Source: JAFGUB01 sp050305515 (GTDB lineage: Bacteria > Campylobacterota > Campylobacteria > Campylobacterales > Sulfurimonadaceae). Taken from it: a stretch of 64,000 nucleotides of DNA. The notes beneath the pieces are model-generated. The model was not told the origin of the DNA. It ran no database searches and was given only the letters and a program-made list of their open reading frames with translations. Position numbers and translations under genes: made by a program. This document shows, one piece after another, positions 17,401 to 25,136 of the stretch. The stretch spans positions 145,641 to 209,640 of the forward strand of contig JBNLFL010000024.1 of the NCBI GenBank assembly GCA_050305515.1, given 5' to 3'. Numbering within the stretch: position 1 is the first letter of the stretch; each line of letters opens with the position of its first letter.

Positions 17401-18384
17401 ATGATACTTGCAGGCGACATCGGAGGCACCAAGACGAATCTGGCGCTGTATGAACAGAGTGAAGCGGGTCTGGAACTGCAGATTCAGTGGCAGTTTGCCA
17501 GCCGCGAATTTGACACCCTCATTGACGTGATTGCGGCGTTTGAGAACGAAGTGGGCAGCGGTACGGTCGAGGCGGCCTGCTTCGGCATTGCGGGACCTGT
17601 CATCGAAGGACGATGCCGCACGACGAACCTGCCGTGGGATGTGACCGAAGCGGCGCTTGCGGCGCATCTCGGCGGTGCACGCGTGCGGCTTTTGAACGAC
17701 CTTGAAGCAACGGCGTACGGCATGCTCTATCTGGAAGCGGATGCACTCAAAGAGCTCAATCCCACGGCACGCCAGATTCGTGCCAACCGTGCGGTAATCG
17801 CCGCAGGGACGGGATTGGGCGAGGCGATGCTTTATTGGGACGGAAGCCGTTATCATCCGAGCGGTTCGGAAGGGGGGCACTGTGACTTCGCACCCCAGAG
17901 CCCGCAACAGGATGAACTGCTGCGCTGGCTGCGCCACCGTCACCCTTTACATGTAAGCATTGAGCGTATTCTTTCGGGCCCGGGCATTGCGACGCTTTAC
18001 GATTTTCTCTTTGAGAGCGGTTTCGCTTCGCAGCCGCCATACATGCTGCAGCTGGCGCAGGGAAGCGACCGCAGTGCCGCGATCAGCCGCTGCGCGCTGG
18101 AAGATCATGACCCGCTCTGCCGCGAGACGCTACGCCTTTTTGCCGAGATTTACGGTGCGGAAGCGGGAAATCTCGCACTCAAGACCATGGCGCTCGGCGG
18201 CGTCTATATCGGCGGTGGCATCGCGCCCAAAATCGCTCCGTTCGTGGAAGCGCATTTTCTCGAAGCGTTTGTCAGCAAAGGACGCTTTGAAGAGATGCTG
18301 CGCGCCGTACCCATTCGGCTCTCTCTCGACGACAAGACCGCTTTACTCGGGGCTGCCCGTTTCGCGTTCGATCAGCTTTTATAA
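17401..18384 (+). CDS. glk: Glucokinase
   Basis: 327 residues of the Glk/ROK-related bacterial glucokinase family: phosphate-binding loop AGDIGGTKTNLAL at residues 3-15, FGIAGPV, TNLPWDV, the catalytic Asp in LLNDLEATAYG, and AAGTGLGEAML followed by SEGGHCDFAP. ATP + glucose to glucose-6-phosphate. Probably co-transcribed with the GH15-like gene. One palindrome copy read as Leu-His-Val lies in a surface-like region near residue 184. Confidence 0.93.
   Translation: MILAGDIGGTKTNLALYEQSEAGLELQIQWQFASREFDTLIDVIAAFENEVGSGTVEAACFGIAGPVIEGRCRTTNLPWDVTEAALAAHLGGARVRLLNDLEATAYGMLYLEADALKELNPTARQIRANRAVIAAGTGLGEAMLYWDGSRYHPSGSEGGHCDFAPQSPQQDELLRWLRHRHPLHVSIERILSGPGIATLYDFLFESGFASQPPYMLQLAQGSDRSAAISRCALEDHDPLCRETLRLFAEIYGAEAGNLALKTMALGGVYIGGGIAPKIAPFVEAHFLEAFVSKGRFEEMLRAVPIRLSLDDKTALLGAARFAFDQLL
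17947..17956. repeat. TTACATGTAA palindrome (in glk)
   Basis: Read as Leu-His-Val. Confidence 0.95.
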
Positions 18385-18435
18385 AAACAGATCTGCTATG
18401 TGTCATTCTTTAATAAAGAGGGGAAGGCGGATTTT

Positions 18436-18453
18436 CCGGCGTATTTGCGCCGG
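18436..18453. terminator. Hairpin between convergent genes
   Basis: CCGGCG-tatttg-CGCCGG: six GC-rich pairs with a 6-base loop, between the glucokinase stop and the stop of the small convergent gene. There is no clear T-run on either side, so a weak or factor-dependent terminator is the most that can be said. Confidence 0.4.
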
Positions 18454-18469
18454 ATATGCGGTTAAAATC

Positions 18470-18691
18470 TCAGGAGCGTTCAGCCTGCGAGATCACAATG
18501 GCGTTGTTTTGAAGGGAATAGTCGAAATGATCCGGATTGATGCGTGATATGATGGAATCGATCTCTTCATGGTATTCGTCTGTCGGCTCCGGAAGAGATG
18601 CGCGAATGGTTAAGACCGAATCAAGACTGTATTCACGGAAATGATCGTTACGGTGAAGGTCAAGACGTCTTAAAAGGCGGACTAGCGTCAT
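18470..18691 (-). CDS. Small hypothetical protein, 73 residues
   Basis: Good AAGGAG ribosome-binding site 7 bases before ATG, and isolated between intergenic regions, so likely a real gene. The product has a basic N-terminal segment (LVRLLRRLDLHR) and an acidic middle, with no membrane segment. No family recognised. A TTGTTAACAA palindrome lies upstream at 18736-18745. Confidence 0.55.
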   Translation of the reverse strand: MTLVRLLRRLDLHRNDHFREYSLDSVLTIRASLPEPTDEYHEEIDSIISRINPDHFDYSLQNNAIVISQAERS

Positions 18692-18877
18692 AACAACTCC
18701 TTATAAAAAGATAAACCATTAGAGTACCTTATCGTTTGTTAACAATGATTAATGGCGTGAACTATTGGTTATATTATCTGCTAATATTCAGATATATTGT
18801 TTCGCTATCGCACAGGGCTGATATGAGAAGCCGGAATCAGCCCGATGCCATTACAAAAGATAATGCGTGTGCGTTGG

Positions 18878-19579
18878 TTAAAGCGCTTTGAGTAGCGTGT
18901 CGAGCATGCCGTAAGCTTTCCGCGTCCAGACCTTGGTGCGTTGCCGTTCCATGAGGTTCAGATGTTCGCTACCGCTCTCTTTGAAATTGGCGGCGCCCCA
19001 GAAACTGAAATTGAAGGCATCGATCTTGTGCATGGTCGGTGCGTGCAGTGCAGGCAGTGCGGCATGTTTGATCTCTCTTTCACCTGTTTGCGAGAGTGCG
19101 GCAATTGTTTTGTCGACATTGGAAAAATCGCTGCCGCGACCTTCGTTTTTGATGACGGCACAGGTAAGGGCATTGCGGTATTTCGGAAGAAACTTTTTGA
19201 GCAGCTCCGCGGAATCTTTTCCGTCATCGACGAGATACCAGTAGATGACCTCAATCTGCATTTCGTCACACATGCCCAGAACATCATTCTCCTCCAGCCA
19301 GCGGTCCAGAAAACGTTCCGACTGTGCCGGTAGATCAACCAGCACGTTGACGTCATTCTCGAGGGCCGTCTCCATGATGCGGTCGGTGCTTTCAAAACGG
19401 TCCAGATCGACAGCATGTGTAAACTCTTCGTAAGAACGGGTAAGCGTTGGATGGGAACGGTCCGCATCGATGCCGATGTACGGTAGTTTGTTGTCAATAA
19501 AATATTGTGAAAGCAGGCGCGCAAAGACGGATTTTCCTACACCGCCTTTTTCTCCGCCGATAAAATGAATCATGCTCAT
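18878..19579 (-). CDS. ParA/MinD-like P-loop ATPase
   Basis: 233 residues. Deviant Walker A motif GGEKGGVGKS at residues 8-17, then GIDADRSHPT (A' region) and VLVDLPAQ (Walker B-like). Resembles ParA-like proteins that handle single protein cargos rather than chromosomal ParA: there is no parB, no parS-like cluster and no minE next to it. The ATG at 19579 is preceded by GGAG at 8 bases. It is on the same strand as the ATP-grasp gene but 185 bases away. Substrate unknown. Confidence 0.75.
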   Translation of the reverse strand: MSMIHFIGGEKGGVGKSVFARLLSQYFIDNKLPYIGIDADRSHPTLTRSYEEFTHAVDLDRFESTDRIMETALENDVNVLVDLPAQSERFLDRWLEENDVLGMCDEMQIEVIYWYLVDDGKDSAELLKKFLPKYRNALTCAVIKNEGRGSDFSNVDKTIAALSQTGEREIKHAALPALHAPTMHKIDAFNFSFWGAANFKESGSEHLNLMERQRTKVWTRKAYGMLDTLLKAL

Positions 19580-19764
19580 GGTAAATACTCCGTGGTTAGT
19601 TTTTCATAAAGGTTGGCATTGTCGAGAGATGTACTCCAAAGTAAAACGATGCCATCGGATACGTTATGGCGCCGTATGGTAGCAATATATTATGAATTCT
19701 GACTGTAACGGGTATAACAAATTGATAACAGATACTTAGCTGTTACACGGGAAATCGGGAACTG

Positions 19765-21996
19765 TCATTGTTGTTCTGTCAGAGTATTTCCAGTGTCTGT
19801 AAAGGGATAGCAGCCCTGCAACAATTCCACCAGCCGGCCTGCAACATCAACCACGTCACCTTCCCACGGGAAATAAAATGGTGCGATGCCCGGAGTATCG
19901 TTTAATTCAAGAATCCAGTAGTTGTCTTCAGTCGCTGCGGCATAGATATCCGCAATGACAATGTCAACACCGCTAAAGTACAATCCCGGAACGGATTGGC
20001 AGGCGCGTTCAACAATCTCCAGATAGCTTGGATGAATACGTGTTAAATCATACAAAATCGTATCTGCCCCGGCAATATAGGAGGAAGCAACCCCCAGAAA
20101 AACACGCTGGTTTGCATTAGGAATACTCTCCTGTGTAAAGCCCTGTACCGCCAGAAGCCTTTTCATTTCATCATTGAGCTCTTTGGGCGGATGGGTCAAT
20201 GATTGGCGTTCTTTTCGCTCCCGGTTTTTCAATTCAAGTAATTCAAGAATCGTCGATTCGCCATTTCCGACAACACTAAAGGGGATACCCTGACGCACCC
20301 CTACCACATTGGGTTGTACGTAAAAGAAACGGAAATGTTCGCCCATAACACTTTCTTCAACGACAAGATTCTTATAATCAAGCTCTTCAAACACTTTCCT
20401 GACGGCGATCTCGTAATCTTCATAGGTGGCAATCATGGTAGTAACGCCGATTCCCTGAAGACCGTTATTCGGTTTGACACAAACCGGCTTAACCAGATCG
20501 GGGTAGCATGCCAGCACTGATTCCTTATGACGACGCCTGAAAAAATAACCCTTCGGCGTATTCACACCAACTTTTGCCAGATGTTCTTTCGTGCCATGTT
20601 TGTTGGCAACCAATAAGGCCGCCCTGTGATTAAGACCGCGTCCCATTTTATGTTGGCCGATACCAAACTCTCTGAGCATGCCCAAACGATAGACAAACCG
20701 TTGCCCGTTAATGATAAAAGTTAACCAGGGCTTTTTTTCAGGCACTCCTTCCGTACGCGGAACAGGCGTCAGCACATGACAGGGAATGCCACGCGCTCTG
20801 GCAGCGTTGGCAACGGTCTGTGTCGTTAGATCCAGAGTATTGAACTTTTGCGATATTTCAAAATCGTTTTGATTGATTTGCTCATATATGGCTTTAAACG
20901 GGTATTCGCGCAAGAGCAAAGAGACCATGTCTGTTGCGACATCGACATCTTCACCTTCCCAGGCTTCTACGAAGGGCGAGAAACTGGGATGCGCATTGAG
21001 CTCAAGTATCCAGTAGTTATCTGCCTGTGCGGGCACGGAAATATCTTGAATAACGATATCTACCCCGCCAAAATAGAAGCCTTCTACTGATTGACAGGCC
21101 TGTTCGACAATCGTTAAATAACTGGGATGTACGCTCTTTAAACTCAATAAAACCGTATCAGCACCTGCTGCGATAGCCGATGATGGTCGAAGAAAAACGC
21201 GTGTACCTTCACTTGGAACACTCTCAAAAGTATAGCCCTGCACGGACAAAAAATATTCCATCTCTATATCACATGTTATCTCCGGATGTGTTTTTGATTG
21301 ACGATTGCGTCGCTCCCGGTTCTTCAGCTCCAACAAAGTCAGGATAGTGTGCTGACCATCACCCACAACGCTCAGAGGAATGCCCAGTCGTACACCTGCA
21401 ATTTTGGGGGACACATAATAAAAACGGTAATGACTTCCGCTGACACTCTCCTCTATTACGATATTTTTAAAAGATGCTGCGGTTTTTGTTACAGCTGATT
21501 CGTAATGTGCATAAGATTGAATCATTGTAGTGACACATTGACCCTGACGTGCGTTATTTGGTTTAACACACACCGGTAAAGAGAGTGCAGGGTAAAGTGC
21601 CAGGATCTTTTCAAGATGGCGTCTGCGAAAAAAATACCCTTTTGGGGTACTGATTCCAAGAGCATTCAAGTGCTCTTTTGTAGCATGTTTGTCTGAAACA
21701 AGTAATTCCGAGCGATGATTAAGATTTTTTCCACGTAGCTGATTCACAGGATCATACTCACAAAAAACACCTGCGCGGTAGATCAGGGTTTGACCCTTGA
21801 TTTTGAATCCAACCCATGGTTTTTCATCGCTCGCATCATTATTGTTTTGAGTCACTAACAACTCGAAATCTATGTTTTGTTTTTTTAAAGCACGTATCAA
21901 TAAACTTCCCGTTAAAGTTAACTGATCAAATGATTGGGAAGGTTCAAGATGCAGCGGCCGCATCGACATGTTCAGTATGATTCCCTGTATTGTCAT
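19765..21996 (-). CDS. Tandem double ATP-grasp enzyme, cyanophycin-synthetase-like ligase
   Basis: 743 residues made of two homologous modules offset by about 362 residues. Each has KH(A/G)TKEHL...TPKGYFFRRRH (about 103-127 and 466-490), the nucleotide-binding VCVKPNN (142-148 and 506-511), a VVEES/VIEES strand, a VVGDG/VVGNG loop followed by TILELLELKNRERR-type sequence, and the metal-binding LELN (331-334 and 696-699). The closest pattern I know is the ATP-grasp part of cyanophycin synthetase, but the Mur-ligase half is missing. Both modules keep catalytic-type residues, so it probably makes an amide or peptide bond with ATP. Substrate unknown. In an apparent operon after clpS and a methyltransferase. 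Confidence 0.82.
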   Translation of the reverse strand: MTIQGIILNMSMRPLHLEPSQSFDQLTLTGSLLIRALKKQNIDFELLVTQNNNDASDEKPWVGFKIKGQTLIYRAGVFCEYDPVNQLRGKNLNHRSELLVSDKHATKEHLNALGISTPKGYFFRRRHLEKILALYPALSLPVCVKPNNARQGQCVTTMIQSYAHYESAVTKTAASFKNIVIEESVSGSHYRFYYVSPKIAGVRLGIPLSVVGDGQHTILTLLELKNRERRNRQSKTHPEITCDIEMEYFLSVQGYTFESVPSEGTRVFLRPSSAIAAGADTVLLSLKSVHPSYLTIVEQACQSVEGFYFGGVDIVIQDISVPAQADNYWILELNAHPSFSPFVEAWEGEDVDVATDMVSLLLREYPFKAIYEQINQNDFEISQKFNTLDLTTQTVANAARARGIPCHVLTPVPRTEGVPEKKPWLTFIINGQRFVYRLGMLREFGIGQHKMGRGLNHRAALLVANKHGTKEHLAKVGVNTPKGYFFRRRHKESVLACYPDLVKPVCVKPNNGLQGIGVTTMIATYEDYEIAVRKVFEELDYKNLVVEESVMGEHFRFFYVQPNVVGVRQGIPFSVVGNGESTILELLELKNRERKERQSLTHPPKELNDEMKRLLAVQGFTQESIPNANQRVFLGVASSYIAGADTILYDLTRIHPSYLEIVERACQSVPGLYFSGVDIVIADIYAAATEDNYWILELNDTPGIAPFYFPWEGDVVDVAGRLVELLQGCYPFTDTGNTLTEQQ

Positions 21997-22021
21997 GATG
22001 GTATTTCCCTATTGGTATATT

Positions 22022-22627
22022 TCAGCTCTCGCATCTCTTGCGACGGAAAATGCAGGTTTGCCACTGCAGTGTTTCCCGTGCAAGGGCGTCAGCATGGCTT
22101 ACTGAAGAGACAAGGTTAAAACCGTAATCTGCAAAAAGCCGTTCCAGTAAAGCCGTATCGACTTCATGAAAAATTCTCTCATCATCTGTCGGCCGCGAAC
22201 CCCGTGAAAACGTGATGATTACGGCAGCTTCAGGTTTACATGTAAGCGCAATGTCCCGTACCGAAGCGGCGTATTCGCTTCTGTCAAGATGCATCCATAC
22301 GGCGATGAGTGCAACGGCATCGAAATGGGAAGGCATTGAAAACGATGTGAACGGAAGGGCATCTGCATAAAAATGTTCGGCTGCCTCGGGGAATTTCCGC
22401 TTTACATGTAAAACAAAGGCGTCTGTCGGGTCAACACCCCGGACTTCAAACCCTTCACGTCTCAGAAATTCCGCATCACGCCCTGAGCCAAAGCCGATAT
22501 CAAGCACTCTGGACTTTGGCGGAAAATACTTCAGAAAGAGCGCGTGCAGATGTTCCATCCGCGCGTTGTCGTAACGTGCTGTCAATGTTTTGGCATTGTT
22601 GCGGTAGTAATGCAGTGTGGAAGACAA
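22022..22627 (-). CDS. Class I SAM-dependent methyltransferase
   Basis: 201 residues, with motif I VLDIGFGSGRDAEFL near residue 42 and the acidic VRGVDPT after it. Starts with TTG 11 bases after the clpS stop and ends 25 bases before the ATP-grasp gene, all on the same strand, so the three are likely co-transcribed. Target unknown; it may modify the product of the ATP-grasp enzyme (inference). Contains two palindrome copies, one in each allowed frame (Thr-Cys-Lys and Leu-His-Val). Confidence 0.82.
   Translation of the reverse strand: MSSTLHYYRNNAKTLTARYDNARMEHLHALFLKYFPPKSRVLDIGFGSGRDAEFLRREGFEVRGVDPTDAFVLHVKRKFPEAAEHFYADALPFTSFSMPSHFDAVALIAVWMHLDRSEYAASVRDIALTCKPEAAVIITFSRGSRPTDDERIFHEVDTALLERLFADYGFNLVSSVSHADALARETLQWQTCIFRRKRCES
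22236..22245. repeat. TTACATGTAA palindrome (in methyltransferase)
   Basis: Read as Thr-Cys-Lys. Confidence 0.95.
22402..22411. repeat. TTACATGTAA palindrome (in methyltransferase)
   Basis: Read as Leu-His-Val. Confidence 0.95.
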
Positions 22628-22638
22628 ACCGGAGCCGA

Positions 22639-22932
22639 TTATTGCGCCTCAAGACGACAGCGCATGGGGAAGCCCTCTTCTCGGGCCTGTTTCTCTACAA
22701 TGGCTGCTTTGGTTTCCGCAATTTCATAACTGTAAATGCCGCAGAGCCCTCTGCCTTTTGTGTGAATGTCATGGGTAATGGCATCTGCTTCCATGAGTGT
22801 TTTATGAAATACGGAGGTGATGATACGGACACAAAAATCCCATGTCGTATAGTCGTCGTTGAGCATGAAGACGGCGAACTGTTTCGGCTCGTCCGTCAGC
22901 ACTTCGGTTTGAGAGTCAAGTTGGGTTGCCAT
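22639..22932 (-). CDS. clpS: ATP-dependent Clp protease adaptor ClpS
   Basis: 97 residues if started at the internal ATG at 22932, the usual ClpS length; the open frame continues upstream to 23025, but that would begin before the likely -10 box (TATAAT, 23020 to 23015). Motifs: FAVFMLNDDYTTWDFCVRIITSVFHK (substrate-binding NDD) and IHTKGRGLCGIYSYEIAETK. ClpS delivers N-degron substrates to ClpAP. Usually next to clpA, but here followed by a methyltransferase and an ATP-grasp ligase. Confidence 0.92.
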   Translation of the reverse strand: MATQLDSQTEVLTDEPKQFAVFMLNDDYTTWDFCVRIITSVFHKTLMEADAITHDIHTKGRGLCGIYSYEIAETKAAIVEKQAREEGFPMRCRLEAQ

Positions 22933-23036
22933 GAAGATAGTATGCCATATTTTTTTGAGCGGCAGGTTTATTTCCTCTTGGATGGGCTTACTCTTATTTC
23001 TGTTTTTATTTGCTATTATAACCATTAGTGTTATAT

Positions 23037-23050
23037 TCTTAATATTAAGA
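23037..23050. promoter_or_regulatory. 14-base perfect palindrome in the clpS / 23076 divergent region
   Basis: TCTTAATATTAAGA, AT-rich and perfectly symmetric, lies between the clpS promoter and the start of the gene at 23076, 26 bases before its ATG. It could be an operator for the divergent pair. An AT-rich chance palindrome is possible. Confidence 0.35.
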
Positions 23051-23075
23051 TAAAAAGTGAAAAGGAGGGAGTTTT

Positions 23076-23459
23076 ATGTATGACTCACCTAGCAGTAGTG
23101 TACGTTTTGATGAAACCATAGGTGCTGTAATCTGCTTATGGAAAACAAATTGCGATGCCAAGAGTTACCAAACAGCGATGTTGGAAGGGATGAAGATATT
23201 ACTTGAAACTCAGTGCAAGACATGGCTTGTCGATTTTAATGACGAAGTTGATGAATTACCGGAAGATGCAGATTGGTTTGTAAATACCTTTTTACCGATG
23301 ACTATAAATGATTCCATAGAAAATATCTTTTTTATTATACGTCCCAATTGCAAGATAAAAAGAGAGATCATTGACAAACGTGTCGATCATTATAAAGATC
23401 TTTTCAATGTTGAAGTCTTTGAAAATCTGGAAGAGGTATATACCTATTTTTCAAAGTAA
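23076..23459 (+). CDS. Hypothetical protein, SpoIIAA/STAS-like in size and pattern
   Basis: 127 residues with a strong AAAGGAGGG ribosome-binding site. The pattern VICLWKTNCDAKSYQTAMLEGMKILLETQCKTWLVDF (written here only as its start and theme: a strand, a helix, then a WLVDF strand) recalls small SpoIIAA-like single-domain proteins. The gene is more AT-rich than its neighbours. Function unknown. Confidence 0.6.
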   Translation: MYDSPSSSVRFDETIGAVICLWKTNCDAKSYQTAMLEGMKILLETQCKTWLVDFNDEVDELPEDADWFVNTFLPMTINDSIENIFFIIRPNCKIKREIIDKRVDHYKDLFNVEVFENLEEVYTYFSK

Positions 23460-23478
23460 GAATATTAGGGAGTTTGGA

Positions 23479-23554
23479 TGGTGGAGCATAGCGGGATCGA
23501 ACCGCTGACCTCTTCGCTGCCAGCGAAGCGCTCTCCCAGCTGAGCTAATGCCCC
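23479..23554 (-). tRNA. tRNA-Ala (anticodon GGC)
   Basis: 76-base cloverleaf on the minus strand: acceptor GGGGCAU pairing with AUGCUCC, D arm AGCUCAGCUGGGAGAGC, anticodon stem CUUCG/CGAAG with loop CUGGCAG, T arm GCGGUUCGAUCCCGC, encoded CCA. The anticodon GGC reads GCC/GCU alanine codons. Confidence 0.97.
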
Positions 23555-23612
23555 ACAGTGTTGGAAGGGTGGAATTATAAAAATATTTTCCTTAAAGTTT
23601 TGTCACACATGT

Positions 23613-23622
23613 TTACATGTAA
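23613..23622. repeat. TTACATGTAA palindrome (intergenic)
   Basis: 6 bases beyond the stop of the gene ending at 23629, between it and tRNA-Ala. Confidence 0.95.
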
Positions 23623-23628
23623 CCGGGA

Positions 23629-24060
23629 TCAGACGAATTTTTCGGTGACGATCTCGGTTTTGTCCAGACATTCGAGGTAGATGTTATGCTCTTTCTTGGT
23701 TTTTGTCTGAAGTGCATCGAAAAGTTCCCGGGCGTGTTCGCCGTCAATCGGATAGCTGGCGGTCGCAGAGCGGATATAAATATTGAAGAACTCTTCAAAC
23801 ATGTTTTTTACGATCGTGGCGCCGTATTTGTCCGTGTAGGGGAGGACAAAAAAGTAGAGCTGGTCGTAATGGACAATGGAATCGGAAGCGCGCAGCACAT
23901 TCTGGAGGCACTCTTTGATGGTGTCATTTTCGACGTCGGAAAAGTCGCAGAAGAGTACGGTGAAACTCTCAGCACGGTTCTCGTCCAGACGCTCGGCAAT
24001 GCCGATGTTGAGTTCAATGAGACTGGGAAATTCCATAAAGGAAAAATGAATGCCTGCCAT
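23629..24060 (-). CDS. Small degenerate GGDEF-like domain protein
   Basis: 143 residues. The second half (RSATASYPIDGEHARELFDALQTKTKKE) looks like the C-terminal end of a GGDEF domain, and the first half has a strand-helix layout like one, but the GGDEF signature is absent (YDQLYFFVLPYTD in its place). Probably a non-catalytic nucleotide-cyclase-like domain. Good AGGAGG ribosome-binding site; 57 bases after the PP-loop gene. Confidence 0.6.
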   Translation of the reverse strand: MAGIHFSFMEFPSLIELNIGIAERLDENRAESFTVLFCDFSDVENDTIKECLQNVLRASDSIVHYDQLYFFVLPYTDKYGATIVKNMFEEFFNIYIRSATASYPIDGEHARELFDALQTKTKKEHNIYLECLDKTEIVTEKFV

Positions 24061-24117
24061 AATGCCTCCTTATGTGACGAACGACGTATCTGGTGTAAGT
24101 ATACACCAGATCGCGTT

Positions 24118-25092
24118 TTAGACAAAATAACGTTCAAACCCTGCTTTCGATTCAAACGGCGAGAGCGTCATGCGGCTCTCTCCGATATTGATGCCGTAGC
24201 TCTGATCGGGCGCGGTTTTGCAGTAGGTCAGAATCAGCCTCCCGGCGAGTTCACGGTCTGCTTCGGAAGCGTTTTTCGAAAGCAGCGAATGGGGGCCGGG
24301 AAGGCCGTCCGTGTCTACATGCAAGTATTTGTCGTTGTCAATCGCCTTGATTTTTTCATTGTCTTCCAGATGGCGGCCGATGACCAGTTTGGCGCCATCT
24401 GGAAGACGCAGCTGCCTTCCGTATTTCACTACGGGAATGTCACGCACCTCGAAGGTGTCATGGGCGATGTAGTCGCGCATCTTGCGTGCGAAGTTCTCAT
24501 CGGTAAGCAGGCAGCCGCCGCCGGGGCTCTCATAATCTTTCAGCCCGAACTGCTCGGCCAGTTCCATCTGGCGGTCGCGGGTGCGTCCGACTATCTCTTC
24601 AAGTTTGTCGCGGTCCACCCACCCCTGCTCTTCGGCAATGGTGGGGCGCAGGCGCTTGGCGCTCATGGGACGCAGCAGCAGCCCGTCAACGTCACCGTCG
24701 GCCAGTACCTTCTCAAGTGCTTCGCCGTTTTGGCTCATGGGGCGCTGACCGAGTACTTCGCCGCTGATAAGGAAACTCGCCCCTTCTGCCTCCATGATGC
24801 GTTTGGCAACGGCAAACATTTTTGCGTGGCAGTCAATGCAGGGGTTGAAATGCTTTCCGTATCCGTGTTTGGGAGAGAAGAGCACATCCTGAAGATATTC
24901 GCTCTGAATGTCGATGATGCGCAGCTCCGCGCCCACCTGGTCACACATGTTTTTCATGTGCTCGTAACGGTCTTTGGTAGCACCGAATCCGGTGTTGATG
25001 TTGCAGGCGACGACGTCGATTCCCTGATCGATGACAAGTTTCATGGCAAGCGTCGAATCGAGCCCGCCGCTAAAGAGTGCGATGGCTTTCAC
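24118..25092 (-). CDS. PP-loop ATPase, ThiI/MnmA-like tRNA-thiolation-type protein
   Basis: 324 residues starting with GTG behind a good AAAGGA site. The N-terminal adenylating PP-loop is LFSGGLDST at residues 6-14; a cysteine pair sits in NPCIDCHAKM and another conserved-looking cysteine in PGGGCLLTD. The C-terminal third (AKLVIGRHLEDNEKI) resembles the NFACT-R/DUF814 type. Such proteins are often annotated as tRNA 4-thiouridine or 2-thiouridine synthases; I cannot decide which. Follows dnaG on the same strand after 44 bases that include a palindrome copy. Confidence 0.75.
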   Translation of the reverse strand: MKAIALFSGGLDSTLAMKLVIDQGIDVVACNINTGFGATKDRYEHMKNMCDQVGAELRIIDIQSEYLQDVLFSPKHGYGKHFNPCIDCHAKMFAVAKRIMEAEGASFLISGEVLGQRPMSQNGEALEKVLADGDVDGLLLRPMSAKRLRPTIAEEQGWVDRDKLEEIVGRTRDRQMELAEQFGLKDYESPGGGCLLTDENFARKMRDYIAHDTFEVRDIPVVKYGRQLRLPDGAKLVIGRHLEDNEKIKAIDNDKYLHVDTDGLPGPHSLLSKNASEADRELAGRLILTYCKTAPDQSYGINIGESRMTLSPFESKAGFERYFV

Positions 25093-25122
25093 TGGCAGTC
25101 CTTTGGTGGGGCACAGGAGTCG

Positions 25123-25132
25123 TTACATGTAA
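25123..25132. repeat. TTACATGTAA palindrome (intergenic)
   Basis: 4 bases beyond the dnaG stop, before the PP-loop gene. Confidence 0.95.
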
Positions 25133-25136
25133 GGCT

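Noticed and set aside
18736..18745. TTGTTAACAA palindrome as a second repeat family
   Set aside because: Only one copy noticed, so no evidence of over-representation.
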